Shown: in pieces, positions 1 to 6,169 of the stretch
How positions within the stretch are numbered: the first letter of the stretch is position 1
Layout of the letters: each line of letters starts with the position of its first letter
NCBI GenBank assembly: GCA_002319955.1
Contig: DCJS01000025.1
Span: forward strand, 15,998-40,980
DNA: 24,983 nucleotides
Direction: 5' to 3'
Source: Flavobacteriales bacterium UBA1694
GTDB lineage: Bacteria > Bacteroidota > Bacteroidia > Flavobacteriales > Weeksellaceae
Program-made: the position numbers and the translations under genes
Notes under the pieces: generated by a model
What the model saw: the letters and a program-made list of their open reading frames with translations, nothing else
Database searches by the model: none
What the model was told of the DNA's origin: nothing

Positions 1-46
1 AATAGCGTCGCAGATGAGGCGGCTTGACAAGGCAGCAACTAAAGCA

Positions 47-379
47 TTACTCCTGTTCTGGGGTCTCTAGTTCCCCTTCATAGTCTTCGTCCTGATCTTC
101 ATACTGCTCTAAAAAATAAGAGAACGTAAAGGACTCTACATCCTGTTCGAGATCTTCCAGAGTTCCAATTAGAAGCTCGAATGTTTCAAGCTGATCGACA
201 CTTAAATTTACAAACTCCAAATGAAGGGGTAGTTCCGCGGCCCCAGAGATAGAGTCGTAAAGCGCATCTAGATTAGAGCCAAAATACTCAGGTAGAGTCA
301 ATTTGCGTTTGAGCTGGGCATAAAATTCTTCATAGTCCCCGATACTACTGAAGTCGATAAAGACTTGGTTTGTGTCCAT
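47..379 (-). CDS. Barstar-family ribonuclease inhibitor
   Basis: A 110-residue cytoplasmic protein without signal peptide, read as the inhibitor of the barnase-like RNase encoded 20 bp upstream on the same strand. The barstar signature LPEYFGSNLDALYD lies at residues 29-42. By alignment from memory to Bacillus barstar, Y32 matches Tyr29, N36 Asn33, D38 Asp35 and D42 Asp39; in the known complex the two aspartates contact barnase Arg59 and the Arg83/Arg87/His102 site. Barstar is about 90 residues; here an extra acidic tail (residues 91-110, 11 Asp/Glu of 20) follows the last predicted strand. The pairing with an adjacent cognate RNase makes the inhibitory role very likely. The gene is the last I can see in a nadE-RNase-barstar run, and no clear terminator is visible in the 46 bp left of it. 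Confidence 0.9.
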   Translation of the reverse strand: MDTNQVFIDFSSIGDYEEFYAQLKRKLTLPEYFGSNLDALYDSISGAAELPLHLEFVNLSVDQLETFELLIGTLEDLEQDVESFTFSYFLEQYEDQDEDYEGELETPEQE

Positions 380-399
380 AAATTGTAATAGGTATTAAG

Positions 400-936
400 C
401 TAGTATTTTTTAAATGTTTTGTAGTGGTCGGTACTGAGCCACACCTCCCCTTTTTTTGTAAAGACAATACGGTCTTTTCCACGCGTTCCACAATCGTAGT
501 TCACGTCGGCTTCTAGATAAGTGTTTTCAATTGGTAGGCGCTCTTCACGATTTCCAAATATATCCCCACCAATGGCCTGACCAGGCAGTACGTCACAGAG
601 GTTTCCTTTACTAGCGATCCACCCTTTCTTCCTCGCTTGAGACTTTGTGATATAATACGAAGGCAATTCACCGTTCTCTTTAACATAGGCAATGACTGTG
701 CTCGCATTAGTCAGCTCATCAATAGCGGCACTGGACTTAACCACAACATCTTCATTTTCCTTCGCACTTTGCACGGGATCAATTTGATGAGCATTAGAAC
801 CGGGGGCGATTATCGTACCACTACTTTGTCCGGTAAGATCTCGAAAATCTCCCGAGTTAATAAAGAAGAGCGCCACAAACATGGCCATAGCTCCAATAAA
901 GAAAAAAAGAATCTTTTTATTTCGTTCCGATTTCAT
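400..936 (-). CDS. Membrane-anchored barnase-family ribonuclease (microbial RNase N1/T1 superfamily)
   Basis: A 178-residue protein with a positively charged N-terminus, one hydrophobic segment (about residues 9-26), a polar linker (27-72) and a complete barnase-like domain (about 73-178). There is no lipobox and no good signal-peptidase I site, so an N-in anchor with the RNase outside the cytoplasm is inferred; a cleaved signal is possible. Catalytic and RNA-binding residues of barnase are all present by alignment: K98 (Lys27), R130 (Arg59), E142 (Glu73), R152 (Arg83), R156 (Arg87), H171 (His102). C114 and C149 fall at barnase positions 43 and 80 and could form a disulfide in the periplasm. 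It should cleave single-stranded RNA after guanosine by transesterification. The gene starts 12 bp after nadE and precedes barstar, which would protect the producing cytoplasm. Delivery route and target are unknown; no T9SS C-terminal sorting domain is visible. Confidence 0.9.
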   Translation of the reverse strand: MKSERNKKILFFFIGAMAMFVALFFINSGDFRDLTGQSSGTIIAPGSNAHQIDPVQSAKENEDVVVKSSAAIDELTNASTVIAYVKENGELPSYYITKSQARKKGWIASKGNLCDVLPGQAIGGDIFGNREERLPIENTYLEADVNYDCGTRGKDRIVFTKKGEVWLSTDHYKTFKKY

Positions 937-948
937 TGCTTTTTGTAT

Positions 949-1740
949 TTAGTCTCGCCAGTTTTCTGGAATATCGCAGACAGGAATTGGATTAATTTTA
1001 TGTTGCGCCGCGCTGTTCATGCGCTTAAAGATTTGGTAAACTTCGAGCATTCGGCCCGAGTAGTCTGTTTCGCTTTTTAGACCCCATTCTTTTTGTATGG
1101 CTTCGAGTTCCCTGTAAGTGGCCCCAATTTGCTGTTCATCGGTGCGTTCCACATCCCACAGGCCATCGGTTGGAATAGCATTTTGGATTGACGCGACGAG
1201 ATCTAGCGCTTTTGCCAGTTCGTAAACCTCGGTTTTATACAAATCGCCTATGGGTGAGATATCAACGCCCCCATCCCCGTACTTGGTATAGAATCCAATG
1301 CCGAAATCTTCCACTTTGTTTCCGGTTCCACAAACTAAAAGCCCCTGGGTCTGTCCATAATAATAAAGCGATAGCATACGCAGTCGGGCTCTTGTATTGG
1401 CCAGAGCAAGCTCTGCATTAGGCTCCGATGATCTTGGATCGAAGAGGTTTTCTAAAACATCAAAAGGACCTGTTAAATCAACGCTCTGTGCTCGGACGTT
1501 AGGGTACTTCGATTGTAAATCTTGGATATGCTGCCAGGCGCGGTCCACTTGGTCCTTCTTTTGTCGAATTGGCATTTCTAGAAGTAGCAGCTCCAGTCCA
1601 GTCCTTGCGCAAAGCGCTGAGACCACAGCGGAGTCAACCCCACCGGAAATTCCAACCACATACCCTCTAACTCCAGCATTTAAAGCGTATGAAGTCAACC
1701 ATTGAACGATATGATCTATTATTTTTTGGCTTTGCATCAT
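949..1740 (-). CDS. nadE: NH3-dependent NAD(+) synthetase
   Basis: Makes NAD from deamido-NAD, ATP and ammonia, the last step of NAD biosynthesis in the cytosol. The 263 residues match the length of the ammonia-dependent form with no glutaminase domain. The ATP-pyrophosphatase P-loop SGGVDSA is at residues 32-38, and the NadE-typical segments GTGNKVEDFGIGFYTKYGDG and VDISPIGDLYKTEV follow in the middle. Two consecutive ATGs allow a start at 1740 or 1737. In many flavobacteria nadE is found near gldB and gldC (recollection); here gldC is divergent and gldB absent from the window. The barnase and barstar genes follow at 12 and 20 bp and probably share its transcript. Confidence 0.96.
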   Translation of the reverse strand: MMQSQKIIDHIVQWLTSYALNAGVRGYVVGISGGVDSAVVSALCARTGLELLLLEMPIRQKKDQVDRAWQHIQDLQSKYPNVRAQSVDLTGPFDVLENLFDPRSSEPNAELALANTRARLRMLSLYYYGQTQGLLVCGTGNKVEDFGIGFYTKYGDGGVDISPIGDLYKTEVYELAKALDLVASIQNAIPTDGLWDVERTDEQQIGATYRELEAIQKEWGLKSETDYSGRMLEVYQIFKRMNSAAQHKINPIPVCDIPENWRD

Positions 1741-2005
1741 TATTCTTAATTCTTCGCCCCCTCTCAGGGCACAAGTCCTTTTATTTTACTTAATTTTGTA
1801 GAATATCTATGATGTAAAGATAGGAAATGGCGAACAGAGAACTGCGCCCTTAAAGTTATTTTTTTAAGAGAACGCCCTTTCGCTCCAGTAAGAAGCCGAA
1901 ATAGAATGATTTAAGAAGGCTCCTTCGAGATTCCTATCAAGCTTTCAATAAAGCATAGTTAGTACTAATCCCTAGGTAAAAAAGGCCTATAAGAGAATTA
2001 AACGA
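1741..2005. other. Divergent nadE-gldC intergenic region without a gene
   Basis: Contains TAATTTTG on the plus strand (1791-1798), matching TAnnTTTG, which would leave a leader of about 200 nt for gldC, and a near match TATCTTTA on the minus strand (1822-1815) for nadE. No ORF, repeat or riboswitch is recognised; this is where gldB might have been expected. Confidence 0.5.
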
Positions 2006-2332
2006 ATGAAACAAACGCAAATCACCATTGACGTGGAACTTGACGAAAACAACGTTCCAGAATCCATTTTATGGAATGCCCAAGACGGCGGAGTTGAAAA
2101 ACAATCTACTAAAGCGACCATGATTTCCGTGTGGGATGACAAAACGATGGAGGCTCTAAGAATCGACCTTTGGACAAAAGACATGCCTTTAGACCAAATG
2201 AAAATGTTCATCCACCAAGTTCTAATCTCCCTTTCGAGTACCTATTCCAGAGCTTCGGGCGAGGATGATGTGGCTGCATGGATGGAAGAGATGGCTGAAG
2301 AATTCGCCACTAAGTCTGCAATCAAAATGTAA
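2006..2332 (+). CDS. gldC: Gliding motility protein GldC
   Basis: A 108-residue soluble protein recognised as GldC, a small conserved protein of gliding/type IX secretion bacteria in Bacteroidota. In Flavobacterium johnsoniae it is accessory to gliding and its molecular activity is not defined. Visible features are the N-terminal KQTQITIDVELDENNVPESI, the central IDLWTKDMPLDQMKMFIHQV and an acidic C-terminal half; there is no signal peptide. The usual partner gldB (a lipoprotein) is not upstream; instead 265 bp of non-coding sequence separates gldC from divergent nadE. The trans-sulfuration gene starts 10 bp downstream and is probably co-transcribed. Confidence 0.9.
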   Translation: MKQTQITIDVELDENNVPESILWNAQDGGVEKQSTKATMISVWDDKTMEALRIDLWTKDMPLDQMKMFIHQVLISLSSTYSRASGEDDVAAWMEEMAEEFATKSAIKM

Positions 2333-2342
2333 AACAAACGCA

Positions 2343-3488
2343 ATGAAATTTAATACAAAAGTAATTCATGGTGGTCAGCACCATGAACCCCATACAGGAT
2401 CGGTCAATGTGCCCGTATTTTTAACCTCAACCTTTGCCCAGGAAACTCCAGGGAAATTGAAAGCAGGCTACGAATACTCTCGTGGCGCAAACCCAACCAG
2501 ACAAGCCTTAGAGGATTCACTCGCAAGTATTGAAAATGGGCACACGGGTCTAGCCTTTGGGTCCGGCCTTGCGGCCATTGATGCCGTTTTAAAATTACTT
2601 AACCCCGGAGACCACGTCCTAGCCGTTGATGACCTCTACGGAGGAACGTACCGTCTTTTCACAAGACTCTTTTCAAAATACCAACTTGAGTTCACCTTCG
2701 TTAGTTTTGATAAGGTGGATTCCCTTGGTGGTGAGCTAAAAGAAAACACGAAAATGGTTTGGATTGAAACGCCAACCAACCCGCTTATGAAACTTGTAGA
2801 CATTAAAAAAGTTTCAGAACTCGTGAAAGGCAAAAACATTCTGGTGGCCGTGGACAACACCTTTGCCACGCCCTACCTCCAGCGTCCACTTGATTTAGGA
2901 GCTGATATTGTCATGCACTCCGCAACAAAGTATTTAGGCGGACATTCTGATGTCATTGCGGGGGCCTTAATCGCGAAAACCAAGGAATTAGGCGAAGCGC
3001 TTCATTTCATCCAATTTGCAAGTGGAGGGATTTTAGGTCCACACGATTCTTACTTAGTCTTGAGAGGAATTAAAACGCTTTCGTTAAGAATGGAGCGCCA
3101 CTGTGAAAACGGGCAAAAGGTCGCTGAATTTTTAGAAAAACATCCGAAAATAGATAAAATATTCTATCCAGGACTCCCCTCTAACCCCCAGTACGAATTA
3201 GCCAAATCCCAAATGTCAGGCTTTGGAGGAATGGTTTCGTTCACCTTTAAATCGGGCGAGCAAAAAGACGCTGTTAAATTCCTTGAATCTATTAAGGTCT
3301 TTACTCTGGCGGAAAGTCTTGGCGGAGTCGAGTCTTTAGCCAACCATCCAACAACCATGACCCACGCGTCGATACCTGCTGAAAAGCGTCAGGAACTAGG
3401 AATCACAGACGATTTAGTGAGACTAAGTGTCGGGGTTGAGGACATTGAAGACCTTCTAAGTGACTTAGAAAGCGCCTTAAGCTTTTAA
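2343..3488 (+). CDS. Cystathionine gamma-synthase/lyase family PLP enzyme (trans-sulfuration)
   Basis: A 381-residue member of the Cys/Met metabolism PLP family. The start at 2343 (MKFNTKVIHGG) is preferred over an upstream in-frame ATG at 2265, which would overlap gldC by 68 bp and add 26 unrelated residues. PLP-site features: Y45/R47 in EYSRGANPTR, the ETPTNP loop at 142-147, D171 in VAVDNTF, and the Schiff-base lysine K196 in HSATKYLGGHSDV. The chemistry is either gamma-replacement (O-acyl-homoserine plus cysteine to cystathionine, MetB type) or gamma-elimination (cystathionine to cysteine); sequence reading cannot separate these, so no symbol is given. It follows gldC by 10 bp and ends at a strong terminator. 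There is no functional link to gliding; linkage is probably only transcriptional. Confidence 0.9.
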   Translation: MKFNTKVIHGGQHHEPHTGSVNVPVFLTSTFAQETPGKLKAGYEYSRGANPTRQALEDSLASIENGHTGLAFGSGLAAIDAVLKLLNPGDHVLAVDDLYGGTYRLFTRLFSKYQLEFTFVSFDKVDSLGGELKENTKMVWIETPTNPLMKLVDIKKVSELVKGKNILVAVDNTFATPYLQRPLDLGADIVMHSATKYLGGHSDVIAGALIAKTKELGEALHFIQFASGGILGPHDSYLVLRGIKTLSLRMERHCENGQKVAEFLEKHPKIDKIFYPGLPSNPQYELAKSQMSGFGGMVSFTFKSGEQKDAVKFLESIKVFTLAESLGGVESLANHPTTMTHASIPAEKRQELGITDDLVRLSVGVEDIEDLLSDLESALSF

Positions 3489-3492
3489 ACTT

Positions 3493-3519
3493 AAAAGAGC
3501 GGCCATGGCCGCTCTTTTT
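3493..3519 (+). terminator. Perfect palindromic intrinsic terminator after the trans-sulfuration gene
   Basis: A 26-bp uninterrupted inverted repeat (3493-3518; arm AAAAGAGCGGCCA, GC-rich core) followed by T's begins 4 bp after the stop codon at 3488. The centre of the palindrome reads ATGG, creating a spurious in-frame ATG at 3505. It lies only 12 bp before the preferred DinB start, so it ends the gldC transcript or acts as a leaky intra-operon terminator. Confidence 0.85.
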
Positions 3520-3531
3520 AAATCGATACCA

Positions 3532-4047
3532 ATGGACAATTTCAAGCAGTACTTAGCCCACTATGCCAGTTTAATCCCTTCGAAGGATTGGAAAGCGCAG
3601 CTCCTTATTGCAGCCGAGCAGACTCAAAAGCTCCTTGGCCCTTTAAATGAAGATCAGGCACTATTTCGATATCAAAAAGAAAAATGGAGCATAAAAGAGG
3701 TTCTTCAGCATCTGCTTGACGCAGAACGGATCTTCGTGTACCGCGCCCTTCGTTTTTCTAGGCGCGACTCCCAGGCCCTAGCTGGTTGGGATGAAGAGCT
3801 TTATGCTCAAAACGCTGAGGCAAACCCGCGGCCAATAGCGGAGTTATTAAGCGAGTTCCAATCGCTTCGCGACTCAACCTATTTGTTCTTCAATTCACTT
3901 AGCTCGGAGTCCATGACTCGCAAAGGCGAGGCGAATGGGCATTTGGTAAGTGTTGAAGAGTTAGGGAAACTCCTTTTAGGTCACCATTTACACCACCAGA
4001 ACATCCTTCAAACTTTGTATTTCAACCAGGCACCATGGACAAACTAA
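3532..4047 (+). CDS. DinB-fold (DinB_2 superfamily) protein
   Basis: A 171-residue four-helix-bundle protein of the DinB/YfiT-like superfamily, putative metal-dependent enzymes, many acting with small thiols. Evidence is the segment QKEKWSIKEVLQHLLDAERI (residues 48-67), giving H60 as first metal ligand, and the C-terminal HHLHH cluster (151-155) supplying the others. The start at 3532 (MDNFKQYL) is chosen over the in-frame ATG at 3505 because the latter sits in the loop of a terminator hairpin and adds nine non-conserved residues. The 3' end overlaps tsaC by 13 bp, implying translational coupling. The substrate cannot be inferred. Confidence 0.8.
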   Translation: MDNFKQYLAHYASLIPSKDWKAQLLIAAEQTQKLLGPLNEDQALFRYQKEKWSIKEVLQHLLDAERIFVYRALRFSRRDSQALAGWDEELYAQNAEANPRPIAELLSEFQSLRDSTYLFFNSLSSESMTRKGEANGHLVSVEELGKLLLGHHLHHQNILQTLYFNQAPWTN

Positions 4048-4583
4048 TAGAGGTCTTAAAACACGATGGGGTTATTCTCTACCCGACCGATACAATTTGG
4101 GGACTTGGCTGTGAGGCCACCAGTGTAAAAGCCATTGAGCGGATCTACGAAATAAAAAAAAGAGACGCTACTAAATCGATGATCATTCTTGTAGAAAATG
4201 AGAAAAGACTCATGGATCTTGTCGACGTTCCAGAAATCGCCTGGGAACTTATGGACCTTGCTCAAAAGCCTCTTACGTTGGTGTATGATAGTCCCAAAGG
4301 ACTTCCTTCAGAACTCTTGGCCCCGGATGGGAGCATAGGCATTCGGTTAACAAAAGAGCCGTATTTAAAGGCGCTTATTTCAAAGCTAAACAGCCCATTA
4401 GTTTCAACCTCAGCCAATTTAAGCGGCGATAAGAGCCCTCTTCGCTACTCAGATATTTCGAAGGAAATTACCGCTCAGGTCGATTTTGTAGTGGAGCAGG
4501 ATCTTGAACGGGTATCTGCCTACGCGGGCTCTTCAATTATTCGAATTTGGAAAGACAGCCGCATCAAAGTCCTAAGGGACTAA
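4035..4583 (+). CDS. tsaC: Threonylcarbamoyl-AMP synthase (TsaC/YwlC/Sua5 family)
   Basis: A 182-residue single YrdC-domain protein. The family condenses threonine, bicarbonate and ATP into threonylcarbamoyl-AMP, the first step of the t6A37 modification of tRNAs reading ANN codons. Visible motifs: YPTDTIWGLGC (residues 16-26), the nucleotide-binding KKRDATKSMIILV stretch (41-53), the SIGIRL element and STSANLSGD near residues 124-132. It lacks the C-terminal Sua5 domain, hence the short TsaC form. It overlaps the DinB-like gene by 13 bp. The stop at 4583 is followed by the promoter-like element of the next gene. Confidence 0.93.
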   Translation: MDKLIEVLKHDGVILYPTDTIWGLGCEATSVKAIERIYEIKKRDATKSMIILVENEKRLMDLVDVPEIAWELMDLAQKPLTLVYDSPKGLPSELLAPDGSIGIRLTKEPYLKALISKLNSPLVSTSANLSGDKSPLRYSDISKEITAQVDFVVEQDLERVSAYAGSSIIRIWKDSRIKVLRD

Positions 4584-4599
4584 GTTTCTAATAGATTCG

Positions 4600-4607
4600 T
4601 ATCTTTG
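4600..4607 (+). promoter_or_regulatory. Candidate Bacteroidota -7 element (TATCTTTG) for the CCA-enzyme gene
   Basis: TATCTTTG fits the TAnnTTTG -7 consensus of the Bacteroidota primary sigma factor and lies in the gap after tsaC, giving a leader of about 60 nt. No TTG is found at the usual -33 spacing, so confidence is moderate. The leader has a small hairpin, GGCCA-TAAAA-TGGC, around 4615. Confidence 0.45.
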
Positions 4608-4674
4608 CCCCCAGGCCATAAAATGGCTGACAAACGAAAACTTTTACAGTCCCATTTCAAGGATTTTTGCCGGT

Positions 4675-6096
4675 ATGAAACTCAATTTAGTACAAAATAA
4701 AAATTTTAAACTTTTTAAAACAATCTCCAAGGTAGCTCAGCAGCAGGGTCTCTCCGCCTATATTGTGGGAGGCTACGTGCGCGATATATTACTAAAACGG
4801 GAAAGCCCAACGGACATTGATTTCGTTACGGAAGGTTCCGGTCTTGAGCTTGCAACCCAAGTGGCCAAAGCCCTAGATCCTCAAATCAAAGTCTCGTTAT
4901 TTAAAACCTACGGAACGGCTATGTTTAAGTACAATGGGCTGGAGCTTGAATTCGTAGGGGCCAGAAAAGAAAGCTATTCTGAGCAGAGCCGTAAACCTTT
5001 CGTGGAAACTGGAAGTCTGAGGGACGATCAAATGCGCCGTGACTTCACCATCAACGCCATGGCAATTTCTCTTAATTCAGAGGATTTTGAGGAACTAATC
5101 GATCCGTTTAACGGTGTGCAGGACCTTGAAAACAAACTTCTACGCACGCCCTTAACACCTGAGCAGACCTACAGCGACGATCCTTTGCGAATGATGCGGG
5201 CACTACGCTTTGCATCCACTTTAAATTTCACCATTGAGCCCGAGTCTCTTGAAGCGATTTCGCAGCAAGCCGAGCGCCTTAAGATCGTCTCTATGGAACG
5301 AATTCTGGTGGAATTCAATAAAATCATGCTCAGTGAAAAGCCCTCTGTTGGCCTTAGGTTAATGGAACAAACAGGTCTTTTAAAATTGGTTATCCCCGAA
5401 CTCATCGCTTTAAAAGGCGTCGAAGAAGTCGAGGGACAAACCCACAAAGACAATTTCTACCACACACTAGAAGTGCTTGACAATATTTCCAAGTTTACAA
5501 ACAATCTCTACTTACGCTACGCTGCACTCTTTCATGATGTGGGAAAAGCGCCAACCAAAAAGTTTGTCGAAGGAATTGGGTGGACCTTCCACGGCCACGA
5601 ATACCTAGGCTCTAAAATGGTGCGCACACTTTTTCAAAGACTCAAATTGCCTTTGGGTTCGGATATGAAGTACGTTCAAAAATTAGTCAAATTATCCTCT
5701 CGACCTATTGCTCTGGTCACCGACGATGCCTCGGACAGCGCGCTGCGCCGTTTACTATTTGACGCGGGCGAAGATATGGATGATTTGTTTACGCTGTGCA
5801 AAGCAGACATAACCACAAAAAACTCTAAAAAGCAGCGTGATTTCAAAAAGAACTTTGATTACGTCGCTGTAAAAATTAAAGAAGTGGAAGAAAAAGACCA
5901 AGTCCGCAACTTCCAGCCACCCGTATCTGGTGAAGAAATCATGGCGCTTTTCAACCTTTCACCTGGAAGAGAAATCGGAATCTTGAAAGAGAAAGTTAAA
6001 GAAGCCATCCTAGAAGGCGAAATTGAAAATGACAAGACTCAGGCCCTTAACTTTGTAATTAAAGAGGCCGAGAAATTAAATTTAAAACAAATTTAA
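4675..6096 (+). CDS. cca: CCA tRNA nucleotidyltransferase with HD domain
   Basis: A 473-residue class II nucleotidyltransferase that adds or repairs the 3' CCA end of tRNAs. Domains in order: nucleotidyltransferase head with GGYVRDILL (32-40) and the catalytic DID pair (D47/D49); RRDFTINAMA (121-130), the motif for nucleotide binding; the flexible/B motif DDPLRMMRALRFA (168-180); neck; then an HD domain with H263 and the H287-D288 pair in ALFHDVGKAPT. The HD domain resembles that of E. coli Cca, a phosphohydrolase on 2',3'-cyclic phosphate. A poly(A) polymerase is the main alternative, but the gene looks like the sole bacterial CCA enzyme type. It is followed by a strong terminator shared with the convergent btuB gene. 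Confidence 0.93.
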   Translation: MKLNLVQNKNFKLFKTISKVAQQQGLSAYIVGGYVRDILLKRESPTDIDFVTEGSGLELATQVAKALDPQIKVSLFKTYGTAMFKYNGLELEFVGARKESYSEQSRKPFVETGSLRDDQMRRDFTINAMAISLNSEDFEELIDPFNGVQDLENKLLRTPLTPEQTYSDDPLRMMRALRFASTLNFTIEPESLEAISQQAERLKIVSMERILVEFNKIMLSEKPSVGLRLMEQTGLLKLVIPELIALKGVEEVEGQTHKDNFYHTLEVLDNISKFTNNLYLRYAALFHDVGKAPTKKFVEGIGWTFHGHEYLGSKMVRTLFQRLKLPLGSDMKYVQKLVKLSSRPIALVTDDASDSALRRLLFDAGEDMDDLFTLCKADITTKNSKKQRDFKKNFDYVAVKIKEVEEKDQVRNFQPPVSGEEIMALFNLSPGREIGILKEKVKEAILEGEIENDKTQALNFVIKEAEKLNLKQI

Positions 6097-6114
6097 TAGA
6101 CCAACCAAAAAAAC

Positions 6115-6151
6115 AAAGCCGCCTAAATCTTGTTGATTTAGGCGGCTTTTT
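6115..6151. terminator. Bidirectional intrinsic terminator between cca and btuB
   Basis: A perfect 15-bp stem (6115-6129 with 6135-6149), 5-nt loop TTGTT, T-run on the plus side and a complementary A-run (6106-6117 region) that gives a T-run on the minus strand. It sits between two convergent genes. Confidence 0.9.
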
Positions 6152-6169
6152 AATTTATGCTTAAAGCTC

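Noticed and set aside
1..46. Possible start of another minus-strand gene after barstar (TAATG)
   Set aside because: The ATG overlapping the barstar stop reads only two codons before a stop.
2265..2342. Upstream in-frame extension of the trans-sulfuration gene
   Set aside because: It overlaps gldC by 68 bp in another frame and adds 26 residues unlike the family; the family start is MKFNTKVIHGG at 2343.
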